NCBI GenBank assembly: GCA_964416315.1
Contig: CAYQDR010000035.1
Coordinates: forward strand, 1-38,627
From: CAYQDR01 sp964416315
Lineage (GTDB): Bacteria; Methylomirabilota; Methylomirabilia; Rokubacteriales; DASRDR01
Length of the DNA stretch: 38,627 nucleotides
Direction: 5' to 3'
The translations under genes were made by a program, and so were the position numbers. Position 1 is the stretch's first letter. Every line of letters begins with the position of its first letter. The notes below the pieces were generated by a model. That model ran no database searches. It worked only from the letters and a program-made list of their open reading frames with translations, and was not told the origin of the DNA. Shown piece after piece: positions 1 to 7,687 of the stretch.

Positions 1-366
1 ATCATCATGATGGTCGGCATCGTCGTCTCGAACGGCGTGCTCCTCGTCGAGTACACGAACGAGCTCCGGCGCCGCGGGCTGCCCCTCGCGGAGGCCGTCC
101 TGCGGGGGGGGCGCACGCGTCTCCGCCCGATCCTCATGACGAGCCTTACGACGATCGTCGGCCTCACGCCGATGGCGCTCGGCCTCCTGGTCGGGAGCGA
201 GGCCAACGCCCCGCTGGCCCGGGCCGTCATCGGCGGCCTCGCCGTTTCGACGCTGCTCACGCTGCTCTTGATCCCGACGCTCTACACCGCGCTCGAGGAG
301 CGCTTCCCGCGGGTGCTGGCCGGTGAGGAGACGTCAGCATCGGCTCCCGGGGCCTCCTCTTCGTAG
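1..366 (+). CDS. RND efflux pump inner-membrane subunit, C-terminal end (partial)
   Basis: The reading frame is open from base 1, so this is the last 121 codons of a gene that begins outside the window. The residues NGVLLVEYTNELRRRG and LRPILMTSLTTIVGLTPMAL match the transmembrane 11 region and the following loop of AcrB/HAE1-type pumps. A last hydrophobic helix and a short polar tail (SASAPGASSS) follow. RND pumps use proton motive force to export hydrophobic or amphiphilic compounds through an adaptor and an outer-membrane channel. The channel gene follows directly at 392, which fits one efflux operon. The substrate cannot be told from this fragment. Confidence 0.9.
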   Translation: MIMMVGIVVSNGVLLVEYTNELRRRGLPLAEAVLRGGRTRLRPILMTSLTTIVGLTPMALGLLVGSEANAPLARAVIGGLAVSTLLTLLLIPTLYTALEERFPRVLAGEETSASAPGASSS

Positions 367-391
367 CGCCACCCACGGAGACCTCGCCCCT

Positions 392-1723
392 ATGCGCCTT
401 CGACCCGACGGACATGTTGTGGCCCCCCTGGGCCTCCTGCTCGTCCTCGCCGCGCTCGTCGGCGCCGCACGGCCGGTCGCGGCTCAGGCGCCGCCGGCGC
501 CGCCGCCGCGGAGCGTCCCGGCGCCCGGCCAGGTGCTGACCCTGCCCGAAGCGATCGCGCTTGCCCTCCGCCAGCATCCGACGATCCGGGCCGCCCAGGA
601 GGGGCGGAGCGCCGCGGAGGCCCGGGTGCCGCAGGCCCAGGCCGCCTACTTCCCGACGCTCGACTGGATCTCCTCAGCGACCCGAAGCCGAACCTTCTTC
701 TCGTCGACCAGCCGAGCCGTGACCTCGACCTTCCTTTCGACCGGCATCGAGGGCCGCCAACTCCTCTTCGACTTCGGCCGCACCACGGCCCTCGTCGAGG
801 AAGCCCGCGCTAACCTCCGCGTCTCCGACGCCGAGCTCGAGCGGGTGCGGCAGGTGATCGTCCTCAACGTCCAGCAGTCCTACCTGTTGTTGCTCCAGGC
901 GCGGCGCCTCGTCGGCGTCGCCGACGCCTCGCTCCAGCGGGCGGAGCTGAACCTCCGGAGCGCCCGCGGCTTCTTTGAGGTGGGCACGAAGCCCAAGTCC
1001 GACGTGACGAAGGCCGAGGTCGAGGTCGCGAACGCCCGGGTCACCGTCATCCGCGCCCGCAACGCCGTGCGCCTCGCCGAAACCAGCCTCGCCAATGCCA
1101 TCGGGCTCGACACGACGCCGGCGCTCGAGATTCAGGACATCCTCGGCTTCACGCCGGCCGCCTTCGACCCGCAGGCGCTCCTCCAGGAGGCCCTCCGGAA
1201 CCGACCCGAGCTCGTCCAGCAGCGGGCCCGCCTCGAGGCCGCCCAGGCCCAGCTCGCCGGCGCCCGCTCGGCGTTCGGCCCCGAGCTGAGCGCCAGCGCG
1301 GCGTTCGGCGGGTCGTCTGCGGACTTCCCGCTCGAGGAGCGGTGGTCCGTCGGCCTGCAGCTCTCCTGGAACCTCTTCCAGGGGGGCTTCACGACCAACC
1401 GGCTGCGCGAGACCCAAGCGCTGGTCGAGACGGCGCGGGCCAACTCCGAGTCGCTCGAGCTGCAGGTCCGGACCGAGGTCGAGCAGTCGCACATCAACGT
1501 CGTCGAGGCGGCCGAGCGCATCGCGGCGAACGAGAAGGCCGTCGAATCCGCCCGCGAGAACCTGCGGCTGGCCCAGGGACGCTACGACGCCGGCGTGGGC
1601 ACGATCCTCGACCTGACCGACGCGCAACTGTCGCTCAGCGCGGCGGAGGCCGACCAGGTCCGCGCCCTGACGGATCACCAGGTCGGCCTGGCCGTCCTGG
1701 AGCGCGCCATCGGCCGCCAGTAG
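392..1723 (+). CDS. TolC-family outer-membrane efflux protein
   Basis: 443 residues. I chose the ATG at 392, which has a GGAG about 11 bases upstream, over an in-frame GTG at 323. The 392 start gives a good signal peptide: basic start, a hydrophobic LGLLLVLAALVGAA core, and a likely cut after VAAQA. The body has the two-fold repeated helical layout of outer-membrane factors, seen as LTLPEAIALALRQHPTIRAA near the N-terminus and many AQA-type coiled-coil helices. LSWNLFQGG marks the start of a beta-barrel strand in the second repeat. These proteins form the trimeric outer-membrane exit duct. It could serve the upstream RND pump, the downstream MacAB-like ABC system, or both. Confidence 0.92.
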   Translation: MRLRPDGHVVAPLGLLLVLAALVGAARPVAAQAPPAPPPRSVPAPGQVLTLPEAIALALRQHPTIRAAQEGRSAAEARVPQAQAAYFPTLDWISSATRSRTFFSSTSRAVTSTFLSTGIEGRQLLFDFGRTTALVEEARANLRVSDAELERVRQVIVLNVQQSYLLLLQARRLVGVADASLQRAELNLRSARGFFEVGTKPKSDVTKAEVEVANARVTVIRARNAVRLAETSLANAIGLDTTPALEIQDILGFTPAAFDPQALLQEALRNRPELVQQRARLEAAQAQLAGARSAFGPELSASAAFGGSSADFPLEERWSVGLQLSWNLFQGGFTTNRLRETQALVETARANSESLELQVRTEVEQSHINVVEAAERIAANEKAVESARENLRLAQGRYDAGVGTILDLTDAQLSLSAAEADQVRALTDHQVGLAVLERAIGRQ

Positions 1724-1769
1724 GCGAATGACCCGCGCGCGCCTTGCGTCCAACCGGTCGGGTGGGACA

Positions 1770-1826
1770 ATGGAAGCGAACGATATGAGCACGACCCTGC
1801 CGACTCCGAGGCGCCGCTCGCGGTGA
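1770..1826 (+). other. Short ORF that may be the displaced N-terminus of the adaptor
   Basis: An ATG at 1770 reads MEANDMSTTLPTPRRRSR and stops at 1824-1826, overlapping the GTG taken as the adaptor start at 1823. Adding one G after 1823 would join it in frame as RRRSRWKRAGLVLAL, a natural basic N-region before a membrane anchor. It may be a one-base deletion (real or assembly error) or a small coupled leader. Confidence 0.3.
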
Positions 1827-3601
1827 AGCGGGCCGGCCTCGTCCTGGCGCTCGCGCTGGTCGCCGCCGCGGTGGCGGCCGCCGGCTACGTCGTCACGGCC
1901 GGCCGGGCGCCGAGCGCGAAGTACCGGACGGCCAAGCTGGACCGCGGGCCCATCGTCTCGACCGTGTCCGCCACGGGGACCCTGAACGCCGTGACGACCG
2001 TCCAGGTCGGCAGCCAGGTCTCGGGACAGATCAAGGAGCTGCTCGTCGACTTCAACTCGCCGGTCCGGAAGGACCAGCTCATCGCGCGGCTCGACCCGGA
2101 GATCCTCCTCGCCAAGGTCAACGCCGCCCGCGCGGACCTGGAGGCGACGCAGGCCGCCGTCCTGAACCAGCGCGCCAACGTCGAGAAGGTCCGCGCCGAC
2201 GTGGAGAACGTGCGGGCGGCCGTCGTCACGGCGGAGGCGCAGGTCGAGCGGATGCGCGCCGAGGTCGAGAACGCGCGCGCCACCATCGCGAGCGCCCACG
2301 CCGCCGTCGCGCGGGAGAGCGCCACCGTCGCGAACGCGCGCCGCGAGCTCGAGCGGCGCGTCGATCTCCTGCGCCGCGAGATCGTCTCGCAGAGCGAGAA
2401 GGACCAGGCCCAGACGGCCTTCGACACCGCCCAGGCCCAGCTCGAGGCCGCCCGCGCGCAGCAGCGAGCGGGCCAGGCCGGGCTCCGCTCGGCGCAGGCC
2501 CAACTCGCCGCGACCGAGTCGCAGCTCCGGGCCGCCCAGGCACAGCTCGTCTCGGCGCAGGCCGCCCTCCGTGTGGCCGACGCCCAGCTGCAGTCGGCCG
2601 AGGCGACCGTGCGCCAGAAGCAGGCCTCGCTCGACCAGGCGCGGGTGGACCTCCAGCACACCGAGATCCGCGCGCCCGTCGACGGCGTGGTCGTCTCCCG
2701 CACGGTGGACGTCGGGCAGACCGTCGCGGCCAGCCTGCAGGCGCCGACGCTCTTCACGATCGCCCAGGACCTCACCCGGATGCAGGTCGAGTCCGCCGTG
2801 GACGAGGCCGACATCGGGCGCCTGCGCCAGGGCATGTCCGGCACCTTCACCGTGGACGCATTCCCGGGGGAGACGTTCCGCGGCCGGATCGTCCAGATCC
2901 GCAAGGCGCCCCAGGTCGTCCAGAACGTGGTCACGTACACCACGGTCATCGCCGTCTCGAACCCGGACGGGACGCTCATGCCCGGGATGACCGCGAACGT
3001 CCGGATCCAGGTGGACCGCAGAGACGATGTCCTCCGGGTGCCGAACGCCGCCCTGCGCTACCGGCCGCCCGGCGAGGGCGGCGCGCCGACCGGGTCGGCG
3101 CCGGCCAGTGGGAGCGACGGGGCCGAGCGGGGCGGCGGGTCGCTCCGCGAGGTGCGGGAACGCCTCACCAAGGAGCTCGTCCTGACATCGGCCCAGCAGG
3201 AGCGCCTCGATGCCATCCTCGGCGAGGCGCGCCAGGCGTTCCTGGCGATGCGGGCCCAGGGCCTGGACGACCGGGCGCGCCAGGCCCAGCGCAAGCGGAT
3301 CCGCGCCGAGACGCGCGAGAAGATCCGGGAGGTGCTCACGCCGCCGCAGCAGGCGAAGTACGACGCCCTCGTCGCGGCGCAGGAGGGCGGTGGCCGCGGC
3401 GCGCCGGCCGGAAGCCCCGCGCGCGTCTTCGTCCTCGGGGGAGACGGCAAGCCGAAGGCCGTCCCCATCTTCATCGGCGCCTCCGACGGCTCGTTCTCCG
3501 AGGTCCTGCAGGGCGAGGTCGCCCCGGGGCAGGACGTGGTCGTCGGGCAGGCGACGGGGGCGCCGGCGCGGCCAGGCGGCGGCCCGCGCATGCGCTTCTA
3601 G
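1823..3601 (+). CDS. MacA/HlyD-family periplasmic adaptor with inserted Spy-like helical domain
   Basis: 592 residues, well above the roughly 370-420 usual for the family. Residues 5-25 form an N-terminal membrane anchor. The first half-lipoyl segment lies near 55-95 (VGSQVSGQIKELLVDFNSPV). A very long coiled coil of AQAQL-type repeats spans about 95-280, and the second half-lipoyl follows near 281-310 (EIRAPVDGVVVSRTVDVGQT). Beta-barrel and membrane-proximal domains follow. The membrane-proximal domain is split: after VLRVPNAALRYRP comes a charged helical insert, about 415-525, with LTSAQQERLDAILGEAR and LTPPQQAKYDAL. These resemble the LTxxQ motifs of the Spy/CpxP family. The domain resumes at RVFVLGGDGKP. 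The protein links an inner-membrane transporter to a TolC-type duct, and the MacB-like pair downstream is the likely partner. The start is GTG (see the 1770 ORF for doubt). Confidence 0.88.
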   Translation: MKRAGLVLALALVAAAVAAAGYVVTAGRAPSAKYRTAKLDRGPIVSTVSATGTLNAVTTVQVGSQVSGQIKELLVDFNSPVRKDQLIARLDPEILLAKVNAARADLEATQAAVLNQRANVEKVRADVENVRAAVVTAEAQVERMRAEVENARATIASAHAAVARESATVANARRELERRVDLLRREIVSQSEKDQAQTAFDTAQAQLEAARAQQRAGQAGLRSAQAQLAATESQLRAAQAQLVSAQAALRVADAQLQSAEATVRQKQASLDQARVDLQHTEIRAPVDGVVVSRTVDVGQTVAASLQAPTLFTIAQDLTRMQVESAVDEADIGRLRQGMSGTFTVDAFPGETFRGRIVQIRKAPQVVQNVVTYTTVIAVSNPDGTLMPGMTANVRIQVDRRDDVLRVPNAALRYRPPGEGGAPTGSAPASGSDGAERGGGSLREVRERLTKELVLTSAQQERLDAILGEARQAFLAMRAQGLDDRARQAQRKRIRAETREKIREVLTPPQQAKYDALVAAQEGGGRGAPAGSPARVFVLGGDGKPKAVPIFIGASDGSFSEVLQGEVAPGQDVVVGQATGAPARPGGGPRMRF

Positions 3602-3612
3602 GAGACCGCCAG

Positions 3613-4476
3613 GTGGCCGACCCGCTCATCGCGGTCCGCGACCTGACCAAGGTCTACCGTCTCGGGACCCACGCCGTTCACGCCCTCCGCGGCGTGACCC
3701 TCGACGTCATGCCCGGCGAGTTCGTGGCGATCATGGGGCCGTCCGGCTCCGGCAAGTCCACGTTCATGAACCTCGTGGGGTGCCTCGACACTGCGACCTC
3801 GGGGACCTACCGCCTGGAGGGTCAGGACGTCTCGCGCCTCGGCGGGGACGCCCTCGCCGCGATCCGCAACCGGAAGATCGGCTTCGTCTTCCAGACCTTC
3901 AACCTGCTGCCGCGCATGAGCGCGGTCGAGAACGTCGAGCTCCCCCTGCTCTACAACGGGGCGGCCCGCCGGGCGCGGCAGGGGCGCGCGCTCGCGCGGC
4001 TCCGCGAGGTCGGCCTCGAGGGGCGAGAGCATCACCACCCGAGCCAGCTCTCGGGCGGCCAGCAGCAGCGCGTCGCCCTCGCGCGGGCCCTCGTGAACGA
4101 GCCCCGGCTGATCCTGGCGGACGAGCCGACGGGCAACCTCGACTCCCGGACGAGCGTCGAGATCATGGCGCTCCTCCAGGCCCTGAACCGGACCGGCATC
4201 ACGGTGGTCCTGGTCACCCACGAGGCGGACATCGCCCGGCACGCCGGCCGCACCATCGCGTTCCGCGACGGCCGCGTCCGCGGCGACACGCCGGTGGAGC
4301 GCCCGCTTCGCGCCGAGGACATCTTGAAGACCCTCCCGCCCGAGGAGCCGGACGGGAGCGACGCCGCGGAGGCCGCAGGCCGGAGCCGTCGCGACCAGAT
4401 GGCAGCTCAAGACGGGAGCGACGTCGCGGAGGCCGCAGGCCGGAGCCGTCGCGACCAGATGGACATCATCGCCTGA
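3613..4476 (+). CDS. MacB/LolD-type ABC transporter ATP-binding protein
   Basis: 287 residues from a GTG start 11 bases after the adaptor stop. It carries Walker A (GPSGSGKST), a Q-loop (FVFQTFNLLP), the signature LSGGQQQR, Walker B with catalytic Glu (LILADEPTGNLDS) and the switch His (VTHE). FNLL and PTGNLDSRT are typical of the MacB/LolD/FtsE subfamily. The normal domain ends near residue 235. The C-terminal tail is odd: a near-perfect 52-bp direct repeat adds two copies of GSDxAEAAGRSRRDQM before the stop. The stop overlaps the permease start (TGATG), so the two are translationally coupled. Probably exports a compound from the periplasm together with the adaptor and TolC-like protein. Confidence 0.93.
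   Translation: MADPLIAVRDLTKVYRLGTHAVHALRGVTLDVMPGEFVAIMGPSGSGKSTFMNLVGCLDTATSGTYRLEGQDVSRLGGDALAAIRNRKIGFVFQTFNLLPRMSAVENVELPLLYNGAARRARQGRALARLREVGLEGREHHHPSQLSGGQQQRVALARALVNEPRLILADEPTGNLDSRTSVEIMALLQALNRTGITVVLVTHEADIARHAGRTIAFRDGRVRGDTPVERPLRAEDILKTLPPEEPDGSDAAEAAGRSRRDQMAAQDGSDVAEAAGRSRRDQMDIIA
4351..4462 (+). repeat. 52-bp direct repeat, two copies at 60-bp spacing
   Basis: Copy 1 is 4351-4402 and copy 2 is 4411-4462. They differ at one base (4364 c, 4424 t). The spacing is 60 bp, so the ABC ATPase frame is kept and the repeat appears twice in its C-terminal tail. It sits outside the conserved nucleotide-binding domain, so it looks like a duplicated insertion rather than part of the ancestral gene. 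Confidence 0.9.
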
Positions 4477-5705
4477 TGCTCTGGGCCAGCGTCCGCATCG
4501 CCCTCGCCGCCCTGCGCGCCCACCAGCTCCGCACGGCGCTCACGATGCTGGGCATCATCATCGGCGTCGCGGCGGTGATCGCCATGGTCTCCGTCGGCGC
4601 GGGGGCCGAGGCCCGGATCGCGGCCCAGATCCGCTCCATCGGCTCGAACGTCATCGTCGTGCTCTCGGGGGCCAGCACCTCGGGCGGGATCCGCTGGGGG
4701 CTCGGCACCCAGCTCACCCTCACCGAGGAGGACGCCCGCGCCATCGCGCTGGAGGTCCCGGCCGTCGAGGTGGCGTCGCCCTCGGTGCGCGGCCGTGCCC
4801 AGGCCGTCCACGTCAACACCAACTGGTCCACGGTCATCCAGGGGACGACGCCCGACTACCTCCCCGCGCGCGAGTGGGGGGTGGCGGCCGGCAAGATGTT
4901 CGGCCCCGAGGACGTGGACGCCGCCGCCAAGGTCGCGGTCCTGGGGGAGACGGTCTGGAAGCAGCTCTTCGCCGACAGCGATCCCGTCGGCCAGACGATC
5001 CGCCTCAACAAGGTCCCCTTCACGGTGATCGGCGTGCTGGAGGCGAAGGGGCAGTCCGCCTGGGGCCAGGATCAGGACGACCTGATCGTCATCCCGATCT
5101 CTACCGCCAAGAAGAAGGTCCTCGGGGCGACCCAGTCCAACCCCCGCGCGATCGGCGCCATCACCATCCGCGTGAAGGAGGCCCAGCTCATGGCCGAGGC
5201 GGAGGGCCAGATCCGCGACCTCCTCCGCCAGCGCCACCGCCTCCAGCTCGGGCAGGACGACGACTTCCAGGTGCGCGTCCTGTCCGAGGTGTTCGCGGCC
5301 CAGGAAGAGTCGGCGCGCATCATGACGATGCTGCTCGCCGCCATCGCCTCGGTCTCCCTCCTGGTCGGCGGGATCGGGATCATGAACATCATGCTCGTGT
5401 CCGTGACCGAGCGCACCCGCGAGATCGGGCTCCGCATGGCGGTGGGCGCGCGGAGCCGCGACATCCTGGCGCAGTTCCTGATCGAGGCGGTCACGCTCTC
5501 GGTGGTCGGCGGGCTGCTCGGGGTCGGCGCCGGGCTCGTGGGCTCCGGGGTGATCGCAGCGCTCGCCGAGTGGAGCACCGAGGTCCCGATCGACGCCGTG
5601 GGGCTCGCGTTCGTCTTCGCCGCGGCGGTCGGCATGTTCTTCGGCTTCTACCCGGCGCGGAAGGCCTCGCGCCTGGACCCGATCGAAGCCCTCCGGTACG
5701 AGTGA
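4476..5705 (+). CDS. MacB-like ABC transporter permease
   Basis: 409 residues. It starts at the ATG overlapping the ATPase stop. The layout is that of MacB permeases without a fused ATPase: an N-terminal transmembrane helix (TALTMLGIIIGVAAVIAM), a large periplasmic MacB_PCD domain (about 45-270), and an FtsX domain with three helices. The FtsX domain includes the strongly conserved GGIGIMNIMLVSVTERTREI and GLRMAVGAR. It ends ARKASRLDPIEALRYE, the usual family C-terminus. It transmits ATPase motion to the periplasm (mechanotransmission) to push substrate into the TolC duct. Its likely partners are the two genes upstream. Confidence 0.95.
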   Translation: MLWASVRIALAALRAHQLRTALTMLGIIIGVAAVIAMVSVGAGAEARIAAQIRSIGSNVIVVLSGASTSGGIRWGLGTQLTLTEEDARAIALEVPAVEVASPSVRGRAQAVHVNTNWSTVIQGTTPDYLPAREWGVAAGKMFGPEDVDAAAKVAVLGETVWKQLFADSDPVGQTIRLNKVPFTVIGVLEAKGQSAWGQDQDDLIVIPISTAKKKVLGATQSNPRAIGAITIRVKEAQLMAEAEGQIRDLLRQRHRLQLGQDDDFQVRVLSEVFAAQEESARIMTMLLAAIASVSLLVGGIGIMNIMLVSVTERTREIGLRMAVGARSRDILAQFLIEAVTLSVVGGLLGVGAGLVGSGVIAALAEWSTEVPIDAVGLAFVFAAAVGMFFGFYPARKASRLDPIEALRYE

Positions 5706-5735
5706 TCCTCGGAGGGGGGCTCCCGCCCCCTCCGA
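5705..5735. terminator. GC-rich palindrome between convergent genes (dispersed repeat copy 1)
   Basis: The stem is cggagggggg facing ccccctccg, just after the permease stop and before the convergent VOC gene. There is no T-run on either strand, so it is not a classical intrinsic terminator, but the position suits a two-way transcription block. The same core recurs near 9549, 14101 and 23937. Confidence 0.55.
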
Positions 5736-5739
5736 CACA

Positions 5740-6117
5740 TCACCGCGGCTTCAGCTCGATCCGGTACCCGTCGGGATCGCGGATGTAGAGGGACGGACCT
5801 TGCCCGAACGCCCCGCGCCGCGAGGCGATCTCCCCCTCCACCTCGACGCCCTGCGCGCGGAGGAACGCCGCGACGGCTCTGAGGTCGTCGCAGCGGATGG
5901 ACAGGCACACGTGGTCCATCCGCGCCGCGGGAGGCGGGGGCTCCCCGGGGGCGAGTGGCAGGAGGTCGATCAGGTGGCGCCCCGCGCGGAGCTGGATCAG
6001 CCGGATGGGTGCGTTGACGTGGTCCACCACGAGGCCGAGCACCTCCGTGTAGAATCGCTGCGAGGCGGCCTGGTCGCGGACGCGGAGGACGACGTGGTCG
6101 AGCTCGAGGCACTCCAT
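5740..6117 (-). CDS. VOC (glyoxalase/bleomycin resistance-like) family protein
   Basis: 125 residues with two beta-alpha-beta-beta-beta modules, one starting LELDHVVLRVRD and the other MDHVCLSIRCDD. It ends YIRDPDGYRIELKPR, the classical VOC ending with the metal-ligand Glu. These small enzymes or binding proteins act on diverse substrates (glyoxal adducts, dioxygenase substrates, antibiotics). The specificity cannot be told here. I chose the MECLELDH start because it begins directly at the first strand. It is the last gene of a three-gene minus-strand unit. Confidence 0.88.
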   Translation of the reverse strand: MECLELDHVVLRVRDQAASQRFYTEVLGLVVDHVNAPIRLIQLRAGRHLIDLLPLAPGEPPPPAARMDHVCLSIRCDDLRAVAAFLRAQGVEVEGEIASRRGAFGQGPSLYIRDPDGYRIELKPR

Positions 6118-6176
6118 CGGCCGCCGCGGGCCGCTCACGGCGCTGCTCTCCGCCGACGGGGATCGGGCCGGGTCGC

Positions 6177-6359
6177 TCACGCCCGGCCGCCCCGGAGCGA
6201 GTCGTAGTTGCGGTAGACGGCCTCGCGCGCCGCACGCAGGGTCGCCCGCCCTGCGTCCCGCCGCCCGAAGCGGCGGGGGTCCACCGACCGGAGCGTGCTG
6301 CACCCCCAGAACCCGCCGCCGACCACGACGACGCGGGCGCGCTCGGCGAACCGCCTCAC
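6177..6359 (-). CDS. Small protein of unknown function
   Basis: 60 residues from a GTG that overlaps the stop of the upstream DUF4149 gene by 4 bases (GTGA), the same arrangement used by many real gene pairs here. It begins RRFAERARVVVVGGGFWGCS and ends VYRNYDSLRGGRA. I do not recognise a family. The VVVVGGGFWG stretch could be a beta strand with a glycine turn but is too short for a Rossmann domain. Support comes from the overlap and from filling the space between two convincing genes. It may still be spurious. Confidence 0.4.
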   Translation of the reverse strand: MRRFAERARVVVVGGGFWGCSTLRSVDPRRFGRRDAGRATLRAAREAVYRNYDSLRGGRA

Positions 6360-6826
6360 CGGGATCTCCCGGGGGCCGCCGCGTGGAGCAGCAGGGTGAT
6401 CCCCCCCACGGCGAACAGCGCGATGTTGACCGCCACGGCCCGGCGGTGGAGGCGCGAGAACTCCAGCGGCGCCGGATCCCCGGCCGGCGCCGCCTGCGCG
6501 CGCAGGCGCGCCGCCCGCGCCGCCGGCAGGAGCACGTGCCCCGCGTAGACAGTGCCGGCCACGACCGCGGCGAGGAGCACCACCGCCGCCCACTGGAGCG
6601 GCGTGCGCTCCCGCACGGCGACGTACCCGGCAAAGACGAGCGCGAGGGCCGCGGTCCCGAGCCCGAAGCCGTAGTAGCCGGGGAAGAGCCCTTCCATCAG
6701 GCGCACCGCGAGCCCGCGCTCGATCAGGGCGAAGGCCGCCGGCGCGACCAGGAACGAGAAGAAGAGCTGCACGCCGAGACCGGCGCCGAGGAGCGCCGCC
6801 GCGATCGCGCGCGCAAACCCGGTCAT
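6356..6826 (-). CDS. DUF4149-type integral membrane protein
   Basis: 156 residues with four hydrophobic segments, roughly 5-30, 48-70, 78-98 and 130-150. PAAFALIERGLAVRLMEGLFPGYYG matches the DUF4149/TMEM205-like pattern, in which an aromatic-glycine motif follows the first helices. The function of the family is unknown; related eukaryotic TMEM205 is linked to platinum resistance. The ATG at 6826 is the first good start. It heads a unit with the small ORF and VOC gene. The divergent TPR gene starts about 100 bp away. Confidence 0.8.
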   Translation of the reverse strand: MTGFARAIAAALLGAGLGVQLFFSFLVAPAAFALIERGLAVRLMEGLFPGYYGFGLGTAALALVFAGYVAVRERTPLQWAAVVLLAAVVAGTVYAGHVLLPAARAARLRAQAAPAGDPAPLEFSRLHRRAVAVNIALFAVGGITLLLHAAAPGRSR

Positions 6827-6883
6827 CGGGCGCCATCATGCGGACGCCTCCCGCGCTTGTCAAGGCAGCGCGGGCCGCGCGCG

Positions 6884-6913
6884 TTGACACCCCCTTCGCC
6901 CCCTTGCTAGAGT
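6884..6913 (+). promoter_or_regulatory. Promoter for the TPR gene
   Basis: A perfect TTGACA (6884-6889), an 18-base spacer, then TAGAGT (6908-6913) preceded by TGC, an extended -10. The predicted transcript start near 6920 is only a few bases before the ATG at 6924, so the mRNA may be nearly leaderless. Confidence 0.65.
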
Positions 6914-6923
6914 CGCGTCGCGC

Positions 6924-7682
6924 ATGACAGCCACCCGGGTCGGCCTCGCCCTCATCGCCCTCGTCCCCGCCGTCGGGCCCACCGCCGCCGCGTGGAGTCC
7001 ACCCGCGGCCGGTCCGGTCGCCGAGGCCTGGGCCCTCTTCGAGCGGTACGACGAGGACCTCGCGCGCATCGACCGCGCGCGCGATCTCCTCGAGCGCGCC
7101 ATCCGCCAGGAGCGCACCGTGGACGCCCTGATCCTCCTCGCCTGGCTGCACCTGAGCTGGGCGGACCTGCGCGCGGCGGCGCCGGAGGAGAAGCTCGCGG
7201 GCTACGAGCGCGGCCGCGACGTGGCGAAGCTGGCGGTCGAGCTCGCCCCGCGCAACCCGGAGGCGCACCTCTGGTACGCGGCGAACCTGGGCCGCTGGGC
7301 GACGACGAAGGGCAAGCTCCGCGCCGCCTTCCTCCTGGGGACCATCCGCGAGGCGATCGAGACCGCTCTGACCCTGGCGCCGAACAGCGCGCCGGCGCTC
7401 GCGCTGGCCGGCTCGTTCTACTTCGAGACGCCGGGGCTCCTCGGGGGCGACCTCACCCGGGCCGAGGCGTACCAGCGGAAGGCCCTGGCGGCGGATCCCT
7501 CCTTCACCCGCGCGCGGGTCGAGCTGGCGCGCTGCCTGATCGAGCAGCGCCGGTACGCCGAGGCCCGGCGCGAGCTGCGGCGGGTCCTCGACGAGTCCCG
7601 GCCGAGCTACCGCGCGGACTGGGTCGTGAAACACCGGCCGGCCGCCGAGCGGCTCCTGGCGGACCTCCGCGGGAAGTCCTGA
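6924..7682 (+). CDS. Exported TPR-repeat protein (TRAP-associated TatT-like)
   Basis: 252 residues. A signal peptide occupies about 1-22 (VGLALIALVPAVGPTAAAW). Helical repeats follow: LLERAIRQ, LAVELAPRNPEAHLWYAANL, ALTLAPNSAPALALAGSFYF and ALAADPSFTRARVELARCLI. The spacing of A/P/Y residues fits TPRs. YAANLGRWATTKGK with the FYFETPGLLGGD segment is typical of the TatT-like TPR proteins that cooperate with TRAP transporters and bind small ligands. No TRAP permease is adjacent, so this role is only possible. It has its own promoter. The next gene, nth, starts 6 bases after its stop. Confidence 0.75.
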   Translation: MTATRVGLALIALVPAVGPTAAAWSPPAAGPVAEAWALFERYDEDLARIDRARDLLERAIRQERTVDALILLAWLHLSWADLRAAAPEEKLAGYERGRDVAKLAVELAPRNPEAHLWYAANLGRWATTKGKLRAAFLLGTIREAIETALTLAPNSAPALALAGSFYFETPGLLGGDLTRAEAYQRKALAADPSFTRARVELARCLIEQRRYAEARRELRRVLDESRPSYRADWVVKHRPAAERLLADLRGKS

Positions 7683-7687
7683 CACCG

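Noticed and set aside
674..2659. A 661-codon open frame on the minus strand
   Set aside because: It lies opposite the TolC-like and adaptor genes, is low-complexity (R, G, L, D rich) and arises from high GC. Other long antisense frames (4407-5738, 16834-18594, 19977-22037) were rejected for the same reason.
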